From contig CAZMBI010000006.1 of the NCBI GenBank assembly GCA_964564675.1, forward strand, positions 43,236 through 107,235: a stretch of 64,000 bases of DNA, written 5' to 3'. Below, in pieces: positions 20,346 to 29,498 of the stretch. This DNA comes from CAZMBI01 sp964564675 (lineage in GTDB: Bacteria; Pseudomonadota; Alphaproteobacteria; Rickettsiales; UBA3002). The position numbers and the translations under genes were made by a program. Position 1 is the first letter of the stretch, and every line of letters begins with the position of its first letter. Below the pieces are notes generated by a model. That model was not told the origin of the DNA, ran no database searches, and saw only the letters and a program-made list of their open reading frames with translations.

Positions 20346-21250
20346 TCCTGATATATCATGGTGCTGGCGCCGTGCGCGGTGAAAATTTCCACCAGCAGCA
20401 CATGCGGTATGCGACCATCGAGAATGTGCGCCGCTTCGACATCGTTTTCCAGCGCCGCAATACAGGTTTCCACCTTGGGAATCATACCACCGGAAATGGT
20501 GCCATCCTTAATCAGGCCCTGCGCTTCCGTCACGGTCAACTCGCTGATTAATTCACTATCCGGGTTTAATATCCCCGCCACGTCGGTGAGCATCAGGAGT
20601 TTTTTGGCGGCCAGCGCCTGGGCAATCACCCCGGCGGCCGTATCGGCATTGATGTTATAGGTCTCGCCCTGTTCCCCGATACCAATCGGCGCGATAACCG
20701 GAATCACATCCGAATCCAGAAAATCATCGAAGATCGAGGGATTGACTTTCACCGGTTCGCCGACAAAACCAAGATCGAGGATTTTCTCGATGTTGGAGTC
20801 GGGGTCTTTTTTGGTGCGACGCAGCTTACGCGCCTGAATCAGATTGCCGTCCTTACCCGACAGGCCCATCGCCATGCCGCCGGCACGGTTGATTTCGCTG
20901 ACAATCTGCTTGTTGATCGAGCCGGACAGCACCATTTCAACGATTTCCACGGTTTGCGCATCGGTGACGCGCAGGCCATCGATAAACTCGGACTGAATCT
21001 TAAGCCGCTCCAGCATCTGCCCGATCTGCGGTCCGCCGCCATGGACCACAACCGGATTCACCCCGATATGTTTAAGCAGCACGATATCACGGGCGAAATG
21101 CTGGGTCAGTTTGGGGTCGCCCATGGCATGCCCGCCAAATTTGATGACGAAGGTCTCGCCGGCGAATTCGCGGATATAGGGCAGTGCCTCCGATACCGTC
21201 TTGGCGATACGTAACAGATTCTCTTTGGGTTTTTCGTGTTTGATCAGCAT
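20342..21250 (-). CDS. argB: Acetylglutamate kinase
   Basis: Second enzyme of arginine synthesis; phosphorylates N-acetylglutamate. The 302-residue protein shows the amino-acid-kinase motifs [10 protein letters not shown] (near 34), [14 protein letters not shown] and the C-terminal [14 protein letters not shown] with GASTMI. The long N-terminal helix before the kinase core suggests an arginine-sensitive hexameric form, as in other such enzymes; this is inference. Last gene of the rpmH-rnpA-yidD-yidC-engB-argB run, 39 bases after engB. Confidence 0.97.
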   Translation of the reverse strand: MLIKHEKPKENLLRIAKTVSEALPYIREFAGETFVIKFGGHAMGDPKLTQHFARDIVLLKHIGVNPVVVHGGGPQIGQMLERLKIQSEFIDGLRVTDAQTVEIVEMVLSGSINKQIVSEINRAGGMAMGLSGKDGNLIQARKLRRTKKDPDSNIEKILDLGFVGEPVKVNPSIFDDFLDSDVIPVIAPIGIGEQGETYNINADTAAGVIAQALAAKKLLMLTDVAGILNPDSELISELTVTEAQGLIKDGTISGGMIPKVETCIAALENDVEAAHILDGRIPHVLLVEIFTAHGASTMIYQD

Positions 21251-21289
21251 GATATTCTTTCATCCTTGCCCGTAACCGGGTGTGGAACT

Positions 21290-21901
21290 CTATAGCAATT
21301 CCGCCAAAGCGTGCTGTAATTCGCTGATACCCGAGCTTTTCACGGCACTCGTAGCCAGCACATCCGGATGCATCGCGGGATAGTCGGCGCGCTGGTTCTG
21401 CAGCGAAACAATGCGCTCCGCCAGCGCCGGCGGCTTGATTTTATCCGCTTTGGTCAGCACCAACTGGTATGAAACCGCGTGGATGTCAAGCATTTCCATC
21501 ATCTCACGGTCGGTGGGTTTCAGCCCGTGGCGCGCATCCACCAGCACGCACACCCGCCGCAGGGGCGCGCGCCCGCGCAGATAGCCGCTGATAAGCGCCT
21601 GCCAGCGGGCAACCGCTTTTTTAGGCGCCCTTGCATAGCCATAGCCCGGTAAATCGACCAGCATCAGCGTATCGGACAGATTAAAGAAATTGAGCTGCTG
21701 CGTACGCCCCGGCGTATTGGAGGTGCGCGCCAGTGCTTTGCGCCCGACCAGCGCATTGACCAGGCTTGATTTGCCGACATTGGAGCGGCCGATAAAAGCA
21801 ATCTCCGGCAGTCCGGCCGGCAGCAGTTGAGCGATCTCGGCCACCCCCATCACAAAGGTGCAGGGTTTAAGAAACAGCGCATGCGGTTCAGGCGCGGGCA
21901 T
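21290..21901 (-). CDS. engB: Ribosome biogenesis GTPase YihA/YsxC (EngB)
   Basis: GTPase for 50S assembly. The 203-residue protein has G1 GRSNVGKSS (38-46), the threonine-containing switch TSNTPGRTQQLNFF, G3 DLPGYGYA, G4 TKAD and a G5 TSA segment. It overlaps the 3' end of yidC by 14 bases, as is common next to yidC in alphaproteobacteria. Confidence 0.96.
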   Translation of the reverse strand: MPAPEPHALFLKPCTFVMGVAEIAQLLPAGLPEIAFIGRSNVGKSSLVNALVGRKALARTSNTPGRTQQLNFFNLSDTLMLVDLPGYGYARAPKKAVARWQALISGYLRGRAPLRRVCVLVDARHGLKPTDREMMEMLDIHAVSYQLVLTKADKIKPPALAERIVSLQNQRADYPAMHPDVLATSAVKSSGISELQHALAELL

Positions 21902-23624
21902 AGCGCGCTTTTTGCCGCCGCATAATCACCCATTGCTGCAGGATCGATAAGGCGTTGTTCCACGCCCAGTAAATTACCAGCCCCGCCGGGAAAGATGCAA
22001 AAATGAATAAAAAGACATACGGCAGCCATTTCATGACCATCGCCTGCGTCGGGTCGTTGGGCTTGGGATTGAGCTGCTGCTGGATGACCATGGTGATGCA
22101 CATGATGATAGGCCAGGCGCCGATATGCAAAATACCGGGCGGATCCCACGGAATCAGCCCGAAGAGATTGAATATCGTGGTCGGATCGGGCGCCGACAGG
22201 TCGCTTATCCAGCCGTAAAACGGCGCGTGGCGCATTTCGATGGTGACATACAGCACCTTATACAGCGCAAAAAAGACGGGGATCTGGAGAATCAGCGGCA
22301 GGCAGCCCGAGGCGGGATTGACCTTCTCGCGCTTATAAAGCTCCATAATCTCCTGATTCATCTTCATCTTATCGTCTTCATAGCGCTCGCGGATCTCGGT
22401 GATCTTGGGCATCAGATCCTTCAGCTGGCTCATCGCCACATAGGATTTATTGGCCAGTGGGAAGAGCAGGATTTTAATGCAGATCGTTAGCAGCATGATG
22501 GCCAGCCCAAAATTACCCAGCAGATCCTGAAAATAGGTCAGCGCCAGAAAAATCGGCTTGGTCAGGAAATACAGCATGCCGAAATCCACTGCACGGTCGA
22601 ACAGCGGGATATTAAGCTGTTCGGCATAGCGATCCAGTAACGAGACTTTCTTGGCCCCGGCAAACAGATGATTGGTGATGCTGACGGTCTCACCGGGCTG
22701 AATCGTAATCGCCTGCCCGCGATAATCCATCTGGTATTTATCTTTACCGTTGCTGATGAAATGGTTCATGCTGGCGGTCATGCGCTGCGTTTGATCCGGA
22801 ATCAAGGAGGCCAACCAGTATTTGTCGGTGATGCCCACCCAGCCTTTGACCTGCTCATGGCTCTGCTTACCGTCGTCGCGCAGCGTATCATAATCGATTT
22901 CGGTTAAGGCCTCGTCAAACACCCCGATGGGGCCTTCATGCAGGATATAAATATGCTGGCCGGTATCAGCATAGGTGCGGCTGATCAGCCCGTAAGGATA
23001 CAGCGTGACTGGCTGATCGCTGCTGTTTTCAACTTCCTGCTCGACTGCGAACAGATAATCATCCCTGGCCTGAATCCGCTGACGAAAGGTAAGCCCCTGC
23101 CCGTTATCCCAGCTGGCATGTAAGGGGCGGGTTTCGCTTAAGGTGCTCTGATCGCTTGTCCACTGGGTTTTGGCACCGGGCGTTTTTACGTCCTGACCGG
23201 CCGCCAGCCAACCGAACTCGGCGAAATAACTATCTTCCCCCCCGGCAGGTGAAAGCAGTTTGACTTCGGGGCTTGTCTCATCGGTACTTTGGTGATAACG
23301 CGCCAGCGTCAGATCATCGATGCGCAGACCGCGCAAATTGACCGAACCATGCACGGCCGACGTATTGATGTTCACCCGTCTGGACGCGGCCAACCGTTGT
23401 TTACGGCTCATCCGGGTTTGTTCGGGTTCGGGCGCAGCCTCCTGCGGCGCTTGCGGCCGCACGGCACCGTCTTCCACCCGGGTTTCCTTGAGCGCCTGCG
23501 CACGCTCCATGGCGGCCTCGCGCTTGGGCTGTTCGACAAAAACCTGCCAGCTAAACAGAATCGCCCCGCACAGCACCAAGGCGATGACAAGATTGCGTAT
23601 TTCCGGCATATTATGCGACTGCAT
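21888..23624 (-). CDS. yidC: Membrane protein insertase YidC
   Basis: Inserts and folds inner-membrane proteins with or without SecYEG. I start at MQSHNMPEIRN (23624), which has AAGGAT 8 bases upstream; MPEIRN at 23609 is a possible alternative. The 578-residue protein has the N-terminal anchor (RNLVIALVLCGAILFSW), a large periplasmic beta domain (about 60-350) and the C-terminal insertase core with the membrane helices around YFLTKPIFLALTYFQ and the cytosolic coiled segment with PKITEIRERYEDDKMKMNQE. Starts 4 bases after yidD. Confidence 0.97.
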   Translation of the reverse strand: MQSHNMPEIRNLVIALVLCGAILFSWQVFVEQPKREAAMERAQALKETRVEDGAVRPQAPQEAAPEPEQTRMSRKQRLAASRRVNINTSAVHGSVNLRGLRIDDLTLARYHQSTDETSPEVKLLSPAGGEDSYFAEFGWLAAGQDVKTPGAKTQWTSDQSTLSETRPLHASWDNGQGLTFRQRIQARDDYLFAVEQEVENSSDQPVTLYPYGLISRTYADTGQHIYILHEGPIGVFDEALTEIDYDTLRDDGKQSHEQVKGWVGITDKYWLASLIPDQTQRMTASMNHFISNGKDKYQMDYRGQAITIQPGETVSITNHLFAGAKKVSLLDRYAEQLNIPLFDRAVDFGMLYFLTKPIFLALTYFQDLLGNFGLAIMLLTICIKILLFPLANKSYVAMSQLKDLMPKITEIRERYEDDKMKMNQEIMELYKREKVNPASGCLPLILQIPVFFALYKVLYVTIEMRHAPFYGWISDLSAPDPTTIFNLFGLIPWDPPGILHIGAWPIIMCITMVIQQQLNPKPNDPTQAMVMKWLPYVFLFIFASFPAGLVIYWAWNNALSILQQWVIMRRQKARYARA

Positions 23625-23628
23625 GGGA

Positions 23629-23853
23629 CTAATCCTTAGATTCCGGCACCGGGTCAAACCCCGAACTGCCACCGGGACGGCAGGACCATACCCGCCGTAT
23701 GCTCAATTTCAAGCCCCTTATGACACCATGGCCCTTAATCGCCTCCACGGCATAATGCGAACAAGTCGGATAGTGGCGGCAGGCCACCGGCAATAGCGGT
23801 GAAATCAGCCAGCGATAGAGGTAAATCGGCAACAGCAGGAGGGCTTTCAGCAT
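23629..23853 (-). CDS. yidD: Membrane protein insertion efficiency factor YidD
   Basis: Small amphipathic protein (74 residues from [15 protein letters not shown]) that assists YidC-dependent insertion. The signature [15 protein letters not shown] with its paired cysteines and the preceding ISPLLP match the family. It overlaps the end of rnpA by 7 bases and precedes yidC by 4, the standard rpmH-rnpA-yidD-yidC order. Confidence 0.95.
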   Translation of the reverse strand: MLKALLLLPIYLYRWLISPLLPVACRHYPTCSHYAVEAIKGHGVIRGLKLSIRRVWSCRPGGSSGFDPVPESKD

Positions 23854-24215
23854 GCGGCATGCACCTTTCTGAGGGCATAGGTGAGGTCCTGACACAGGGT
23901 TTCATAGGGCGCACGCAGGCAGGACTGGCGGGCGATCAGCACGTAATCGTGGCCGGCATGGCCCGCGACCGGCAGAATCTGCGCGGCCATGGCACGCAGC
24001 CGGCGCTTGGCGCGGTTGCGCATAACGGCATTTCCCAGCCGCCGCGTGGCGGTAAAACCGACCCGGCAGGCATCGGGCGGCACGCTCTGGCTATCATCGG
24101 CGGGACTTGGCACCATTTGTAACACCAGACTACGGGTCCGGCAGGTATGGCCGGATTGCGCAGCCCTGATAAAATCACGGCGGTTTTTCAATCGGATAAG
24201 GCGTAGCGACGCCAT
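23847..24215 (-). CDS. rnpA: Ribonuclease P protein component
   Basis: Protein subunit of RNase P, which trims the 5' leader of pre-tRNAs. I start at [15 protein letters not shown] (24215), 7 bases after rpmH; the longer frame upstream only shadows rpmH. 122 residues with the family's RNR helix ([16 protein letters not shown]) preceded by VGFTATRR. An insertion of about 15 residues ([13 protein letters not shown]) lies before that helix. Confidence 0.93.
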   Translation of the reverse strand: MASLRLIRLKNRRDFIRAAQSGHTCRTRSLVLQMVPSPADDSQSVPPDACRVGFTATRRLGNAVMRNRAKRRLRAMAAQILPVAGHAGHDYVLIARQSCLRAPYETLCQDLTYALRKVHAAC

Positions 24216-24222
24216 ACAAGCA

Positions 24223-24357
24223 CTAGGCGCTGAGGCGCTTTCTCCCTTTAGCGCGACGCGAGGCGATGACCTTGCGCCCGCCCACGGTCGCCATACGCGA
24301 GCGAAACCCATGGCGGCGTTTGCGTACCAGATTGCTGGGCTGAAATGTTCGTTTCAC
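24223..24357 (-). CDS. rpmH: 50S ribosomal protein L34
   Basis: A 44-residue ribosomal protein: it opens [20 protein letters not shown] after the initiator, continues [18 protein letters not shown] and ends KRLSA, an unmistakable L34. The start codon is GTG (24355-24357), with GAGGGA 4-5 bases ahead. First gene of the run to argB, driven by the promoter at 24398-24426. Confidence 0.97.
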   Translation of the reverse strand: MKRTFQPSNLVRKRRHGFRSRMATVGGRKVIASRRAKGRKRLSA

Positions 24358-24397
24358 GATATCCCTCGATAATTTACACTAATTTAAGAGCTCGGGA

Positions 24398-24426
24398 GGT
24401 ATAACGGGTAAGGGTTGCAAAGTCAA
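24398..24426 (-). promoter_or_regulatory. Sigma-70-type promoter of the rpmH operon
   Basis: On the minus strand TTGACT (24426-24421) and TATACC (24403-24398) are separated by 17 bases; the expected start is about 35 bases before the rpmH GTG. The TTGACTTxTGCAACC context recurs in the rpoD promoter of this window. Confidence 0.75.
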
Positions 24427-24499
24427 GACGGCTTTGCACCAGTGCCGGGCTCTGTGCGCCACATCCGCCCGAGAACGGCAAAACACAAGGCAAAACAGG

Positions 24500-25987
24500 A
24501 TGTTTAGTTATCTGCGCTATGTCTACGGGGTAAGCTTCCTGCTGATTGTGATCGGCGCAATCAGTGTCGGCATGGTTATGCGCTCGATCATGGCGGACGG
24601 GCTGGAACTGGCCGTTATGCGCAGTAACGATTCGCTGTCGCACAGCTATATCAATAGCGTCTGGAGCCGTTTCACCCCGCAGAATCCGGCAAGCGATAAG
24701 GGTCAGTCGATGAAACGTTTCATCGGCCAGTCGCGCCTATTTGTCAAAGACATGACGGCCTCACGCTTTGCCGTCTATGATAAAACCGGCAAGCGCCTGT
24801 TTGTCTCGCACAGCAGCGAGCTATTTGATACCAGCGGCCAGCCCCTGCGCGTAAGCGAAGGCAACCCCGCACTGCAGGGCCAGTTAAATGGCCGGATTGT
24901 CGGCGACGCAGAATATATCGACACCGACGACAATGCCTATGACATGGCGGTGATCCAAAGCGTCTACCCCATACCCAACCCGGCTTATCGGCCGCAATCG
25001 CGCCTGTGTCTGCAGGGCGGCGCGAACCAGACCGCCTGCCAGCCGGCTGTTGGCGCGGTGGAGGTCATCACCGATATCACACCGCAATGGGAAAAGCTGG
25101 ATATAATCCAGATTGTCTCCATTGTGAGCATTGTCGGGATCTTCGGCGTGCTCATACTCATCCTGATTTATACTACCCAGCGAGCGGAATCGATTATCGC
25201 CAAACAGCACGAGGTTAATCTGGAGCTGACCGCCGCCGCCGCCAGCGCCGAAGCCGAAAACCGAGATAAATCCCAGTTTCTGGCCAATATCAGCCACGAG
25301 TTGCGCACGCCGCTGAATGCCATTATCGGGTTTTCCGAGATCATCAAAAAAGAAGCAATCGACCAGCTGGAACCGTCTCATCAGGAGTATATCCGCGATA
25401 TTCACGGCTCGGGCATTCATCTGCTCAGCCTGATTAACGATATTCTGGACTTCTCCAAGGCCGAGGCCGGCAAGCTGGAAGTGGATTTAACCGAAATCGA
25501 TATCAATAAGCTGGTGATCAACAGTATGCGGCTGGTTATCCCGCGCGCCGAGAATGCACAGGTGACCCTCATCGAGGATCTGCCGAAAGAACACGTGATC
25601 TGTATCGCCGACGGCAAGAAGCTCAAGCAGGTAATGCTCAACCTGCTGTCCAATGCCGTGAAGTTCACACCGGCCGGCGGTGATGTACGCGTATCAGCCT
25701 GGGAGCAGGTGATCGACAACCGGGTCTGTGTGCAGGTGAAAGACAGCGGCATCGGTATCGCGCCCAAAGATATCGCCAAGGTGATGATGCCCTTTGGACA
25801 GGTTGATAATAAACTGTCACGTAAATATGAGGGTACGGGGCTAGGCTTGCCGCTTTCGAAAAAATTCATTGAAATCATGGGCGGTGAATTCGTGATCGAA
25901 AGCGAAATCAACGAGGGTACCACCATCACGCTGAAACTAAAGGGAGCCACCAACAAGGCGAATATGTATGAGCTCAAGCGCAGCTAG
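24500..25987 (+). CDS. Membrane sensor histidine kinase, signal unknown
   Basis: A 495-residue kinase from the ATG at 24500 (AAGG upstream). Two membrane segments (about 7-27 and 203-225) bracket a periplasmic domain of about 170 residues with a pair of cysteines (170 and 180) that could form a disulfide. A short linker leads to the H-box ANISHELRTPLNAIIGFSE (His266) and the ATPase domain with LNLLSNAVKFT, VKDSGIGIA and GTGLGLPLSK. No receiver domain and no response-regulator gene next to it, so it is an orphan kinase. The sensor domain is not one I recognise. Diverges from the rpmH operon. Confidence 0.88.
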   Translation: MFSYLRYVYGVSFLLIVIGAISVGMVMRSIMADGLELAVMRSNDSLSHSYINSVWSRFTPQNPASDKGQSMKRFIGQSRLFVKDMTASRFAVYDKTGKRLFVSHSSELFDTSGQPLRVSEGNPALQGQLNGRIVGDAEYIDTDDNAYDMAVIQSVYPIPNPAYRPQSRLCLQGGANQTACQPAVGAVEVITDITPQWEKLDIIQIVSIVSIVGIFGVLILILIYTTQRAESIIAKQHEVNLELTAAAASAEAENRDKSQFLANISHELRTPLNAIIGFSEIIKKEAIDQLEPSHQEYIRDIHGSGIHLLSLINDILDFSKAEAGKLEVDLTEIDINKLVINSMRLVIPRAENAQVTLIEDLPKEHVICIADGKKLKQVMLNLLSNAVKFTPAGGDVRVSAWEQVIDNRVCVQVKDSGIGIAPKDIAKVMMPFGQVDNKLSRKYEGTGLGLPLSKKFIEIMGGEFVIESEINEGTTITLKLKGATNKANMYELKRS

Positions 25988-26023
25988 CTTGCATACTCGC
26001 CTGTTTGGTGCTTAAACCATTGC

Positions 26024-26845
26024 ATGTCTGCTAATATGCCGGTTTCGCGTTTACACATCCCCGATCTGGTGGCCATGAAAGGCCATGCGCCTATCGTCTG
26101 CCTCACTGCGTATGCCGCACCGATCGCACGGCTGCTTGATGCCCATATTGATTGTTTCATCGTCGGCGATTCACTGGGCATGGTGTGCTATGGCCAATCA
26201 TCCACGCTGGGAGTCAGCGTGGATACGATGATTCGGCACGGCCGGACCGTGGTCGAGCATTCGCAGCGGGCCTGTGTGATGATCGATATGCCGTTTGGCA
26301 GCTATCAGGCCTCGCCCGAAGACGCCTTTCACCACGCCGCCCGCATCATCTGTGAGACCGGGGCGCAGGCTGTCAAACTGGAAGGCGGTGAGGAAATGGC
26401 CGAAACCGTCATGTTTCTGGTGCGTCGGGGCATCCCGGTGATGGCGCATATCGGGCTCAAACCGCAGCATTATCACACGATGGGCGGCTATAAATATCAG
26501 GGACGCGATGAAGCCGGACGGGCGCAGCTTTTAGCCGACGCATACGCCATGGTCGCCGCCGGGGCGTTCGGGCTGTTGCTGGAAGGGCTGGCCGAGCCGG
26601 TGGCGCGAGAAATCACCCAGTCCATGCCCGTTCCGACGATCGGTATTGGTGCGTCACCGCAATGCGACGGTCAGGTGCTGGTCACCGATGATTTGCTGGG
26701 CCTCACCCCGTCGGCCCCGCGCTTTGCCAAGCGTTACGCTAAGCTGGATGAAACCATCAGCCAAGCGGTGCAGCGCTATAGCGAGGATGTGCGCAACCGG
26801 CACTTTCCCGAACTTGCGCATTGTTTCGGGGTTAAAAAAAGCTGA
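26024..26845 (+). CDS. panB: 3-methyl-2-oxobutanoate hydroxymethyltransferase
   Basis: First committed enzyme of pantothenate synthesis; transfers a hydroxymethyl group from methylene-tetrahydrofolate to ketoisovalerate. 273 residues with the family motifs IVCLTAYAAPIARLLD, IVGDSLGMVCYG, VKLEGGEEM, VMAHIGLKPQH and TIGIGASPQCDGQVLV. The Met at 26036 is an alternative start. panC is not in the window. Ends 11 bases from the convergent AraC-type gene. Confidence 0.96.
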   Translation: MSANMPVSRLHIPDLVAMKGHAPIVCLTAYAAPIARLLDAHIDCFIVGDSLGMVCYGQSSTLGVSVDTMIRHGRTVVEHSQRACVMIDMPFGSYQASPEDAFHHAARIICETGAQAVKLEGGEEMAETVMFLVRRGIPVMAHIGLKPQHYHTMGGYKYQGRDEAGRAQLLADAYAMVAAGAFGLLLEGLAEPVAREITQSMPVPTIGIGASPQCDGQVLVTDDLLGLTPSAPRFAKRYAKLDETISQAVQRYSEDVRNRHFPELAHCFGVKKS

Positions 26846-26856
26846 GTCAGTTAACA

Positions 26857-27939
26857 CTAACCGCTTGCGCGGTTGCTTTCGGCTTCGCTGTAGGTGCGAT
26901 ATTCGGTTGGCGAACAGCCAGCGAGTAATTTGAAGACGCGATTGAACGACGCAATACTGCTAAACCCGACCTCGAAGGCGATGGCCGTCACTGGGGTGTG
27001 TTCTTCGCGCAGGCGCCTTTTTGCCTCGGCCACACGATAGCTGTTGACGAATTCATTAAAGTTGCGGCCGTAATGCTGGTTGATAACCCGCGATAAGGTA
27101 TGCTCCGCCAGGCCGAGATGCCGCGCCAGGCTCTCACGGCTGAAACCCATTTCGCGATAAAGCTGCTCGTCACGCATCGCGGCTTCAATCTGCGTAATGA
27201 TGGCCGGATCAATCGGCTTGGGCGGTGTAAATTGCGGCTGTCCCATGCCGAAGGGAGAAGACTGATCAAAGATACGGAATAAGGATGTCAGCATCAGATA
27301 AACAAAGCTGATACGCACCACCGTGGCGCTCAGGTCGCGCCCGCTGCGCTCGACGATGCCGCTGATCCAGGCCAGATCGAGCCCCATTAGGACTAAATAT
27401 AACGATATGAGGGCAATAACCAGCCAGTATTTATGCCGGCGTAACACATCGCCGCCGCTGGCCAGGTGAATATGGGAGAAATAGCTGATTAAGAAGAGAA
27501 ATATAATGCCCGTGGCGACCATACCATAAATGGTCTGCAGGGCCGTGGCGGAAAGGCAGTCTCCGCGTAATACGCAGTCCGGCTCGATCAGGTCCGCATG
27601 GTACATCCCGGCCAGAAACGCCGACAGCGGTACCAGCAGAATCAGCCAGTAATTGCGGCGGGGGATCTCGCCGGAGAGAAACTGAATGATCAGCAAAAAG
27701 CACAGGCCGGGCTGCAGGGCCTGTAAGGCGAGTAGTGCGATATGTATACCCGGCTGCTGTATCCCGAGCCAGTCACGCAAGGGCGGCATAAAACTGCACG
27801 CCAGGCAGATAAAATAAGCAACCGGTATGAGAATACGATGCGGGTCACGCGTAAGAAATGCCAGCAGGCCAATCACAAACAGGCAGGGCAATAACCCGGC
27901 TATCTGTAACGCATCAATGACACGTATCGAGTCTCCCAT
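26857..27939 (-). CDS. Membrane-bound AraC-family transcriptional regulator
   Basis: 360 residues: about seven hydrophobic segments (12-29, 36-52, 64-86, 97-114, 133-155, 170-190, 205-222) followed by a cytoplasmic AraC/XylS DNA-binding domain (about 250-350: LARHLGLAEHTLSRVINQHYG and VTAIAFEVGFSSIASFNRVFK). Regulators with this 7-TM plus HTH layout exist in proteobacteria but few have known signals. Its target is not evident. Convergent with panB; divergent neighbours are absent, so it does not point to an obvious regulon. Confidence 0.85.
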   Translation of the reverse strand: MGDSIRVIDALQIAGLLPCLFVIGLLAFLTRDPHRILIPVAYFICLACSFMPPLRDWLGIQQPGIHIALLALQALQPGLCFLLIIQFLSGEIPRRNYWLILLVPLSAFLAGMYHADLIEPDCVLRGDCLSATALQTIYGMVATGIIFLFLISYFSHIHLASGGDVLRRHKYWLVIALISLYLVLMGLDLAWISGIVERSGRDLSATVVRISFVYLMLTSLFRIFDQSSPFGMGQPQFTPPKPIDPAIITQIEAAMRDEQLYREMGFSRESLARHLGLAEHTLSRVINQHYGRNFNEFVNSYRVAEAKRRLREEHTPVTAIAFEVGFSSIASFNRVFKLLAGCSPTEYRTYSEAESNRASG

Positions 27940-28013
27940 GGGACCACACGCAAATTATGAACCTATGGATAACCTAAATTAAATGACCGGGGAAGGGAAC
28001 GAAAAAGCTGAAT

Positions 28014-28715
28014 TTAGGGCGTTTTACTGTTCCGCTCGTGGAGCTTCTCCAGCCGGTTCAAACGCTCCTCAATAAAATACTGCATAAACCGCAACTCGCC
28101 TTCCGACAGGTTCTCCGCGTTTTCCTGAATCTCAGTAATGATGCGGTAGGCGTCCTCCATCTCACCGCGCTGTTCATGAATAAAGGCAGGTAGCTGCTGC
28201 GCCCAGATGGGAATGTCACGCATACCCTCCAGCCGTTTCGCCGCTTCCAGCGCGAGGTCTTTATCTTCCAAGCGGTGATTCGCCAGATAAACTGCCTGCA
28301 CCAGCCACCACCATTTGTCTTTGGCGTCGGTGCGGGACACATGTTCCAGCAGATAATCGACAATATAACGCACGTCCTGCCTATTAGGGGTTTGCGCATA
28401 ATAATAACTGGCCATGGTCGGCACGAAGTTTGAACGTGCATCCAGGGTATCAAGCAATCCGAACCATAAATAAAGCTTGCGATAATCGTATTTTTTCAGC
28501 GACGTGAAGCGCCCGAACGTATCGCCTGCCATCTGAATTTGTAAGCCCAGCAACCGGAAAAAAGATTGCGAGTCCCCTAATGCCAAGGCGCCAAGCGCCG
28601 ACTCGCCGGGCACTTCGGGCACAATGTCCATATGCGGCAGCCTTTCCCGCGCGTGCTGCCAGAACACCACCTGCGCCGCGAGTATGCCGGCTATTGCGAT
28701 CACCCATTTGATCAT
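28014..28715 (-). CDS. Membrane-anchored protein with TPR-like helices, unknown function
   Basis: A 233-residue protein with one N-terminal membrane segment (WVIAIAGILAAQVVFW, about 4-19) and a helical body containing repeated tyrosine- and leucine-rich helices (YYYAQTPNRQDVRYIVDYLL; WWWLVQAVYLANHRLEDKDLA; AEDAYRI-like helix near the end) that look like degenerate TPRs. I do not recognise the family. Its ATG shares one base with the TGA of the ABC-2-like gene upstream, so the pair must be co-translated and probably work together, next to the secretin. Confidence 0.6.
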   Translation of the reverse strand: MIKWVIAIAGILAAQVVFWQHARERLPHMDIVPEVPGESALGALALGDSQSFFRLLGLQIQMAGDTFGRFTSLKKYDYRKLYLWFGLLDTLDARSNFVPTMASYYYAQTPNRQDVRYIVDYLLEHVSRTDAKDKWWWLVQAVYLANHRLEDKDLALEAAKRLEGMRDIPIWAQQLPAFIHEQRGEMEDAYRIITEIQENAENLSEGELRFMQYFIEERLNRLEKLHERNSKTP

Positions 28716-29479
28716 CAGAACTGACGCCGCTTGAAATCAATAATCGCCGCCATTATCAGCAGCGGAATAAAAATGGCGGCCTGGGTGGTAAACCAAGCCC
28801 ATTCAAACCACGTATCCAGTCCGTATACCAGCCAACGGGTCTGGGCAAAGAAATCCAGCCGCGGAATGAGAATCGCCACCCCGTCTACAATCCGCTGAAA
28901 CACAGGTACCAGCTCGGAATCACCGGTGGCCATGGTGTTTTGTGCGGTGGCAATAAAAAAACCCATCATGCGCGACAGCGCATAAAACCCCATACTCGCC
29001 AGCACGGCACTGACCGCACTGCGCAGGGCGAATCCCGCAAACAGGGCGATAGCGACTACCAGCCAGCTCTCCAGTAACAAGCTCAGCGCCCAAAACCAAA
29101 AGCCGGCTGACGACAATACACCCAGCATATAATGTAATAGCACCGTGGCACCCGCCAGCAGCGTAGCGACACAGGCAAACCCCAGCCAATAGGCTATCAC
29201 GATGGCGGGGCGTGTGATTGGCCGTGAGAGCAGGACATCTATTTCCTTCGTATGAAACGCGGCGCGTAAATGAAAACAAACAAACACGATGAGTCCCACC
29301 ATCAGCACCAGCCGGCTGCCGGCGGCACTGAGGCTGAGTGTCATTTCATGCGGTTCGACAAGCGCCGTTTGGCCCATCACATAGGCAATGCCTATGATCA
29401 CTAACACGGCGGCGATCAGTGCGAAAAACAGCCGGTCCCGCGTGGCGGTCAGCAAGACATATCGAATCGTGGGTCCCAT
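28715..29479 (-). CDS. ABC-2-type permease-like membrane protein
   Basis: 254 residues with about six membrane segments and the general look of an ABC-2 permease: N-terminal amphipathic start, first TM LIAAVLVIIGIAYVM, a cytoplasmic segment FHTKEIDVLLSRPITRPAIVIAYWLG (the (L/I)LSRPI.R..... pattern seen in ABC-2 family proteins), then paired TMs. No ATPase gene is adjacent. It lies 19 bases after the secretin gene and is joined to the following gene (TGATG). Transport of a substrate is not shown; a role in the envelope cluster is inference from context. Confidence 0.65.
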   Translation of the reverse strand: MGPTIRYVLLTATRDRLFFALIAAVLVIIGIAYVMGQTALVEPHEMTLSLSAAGSRLVLMVGLIVFVCFHLRAAFHTKEIDVLLSRPITRPAIVIAYWLGFACVATLLAGATVLLHYMLGVLSSAGFWFWALSLLLESWLVVAIALFAGFALRSAVSAVLASMGFYALSRMMGFFIATAQNTMATGDSELVPVFQRIVDGVAILIPRLDFFAQTRWLVYGLDTWFEWAWFTTQAAIFIPLLIMAAIIDFKRRQF

Positions 29480-29498
29480 TGCCTGGCGTCATGCCTTG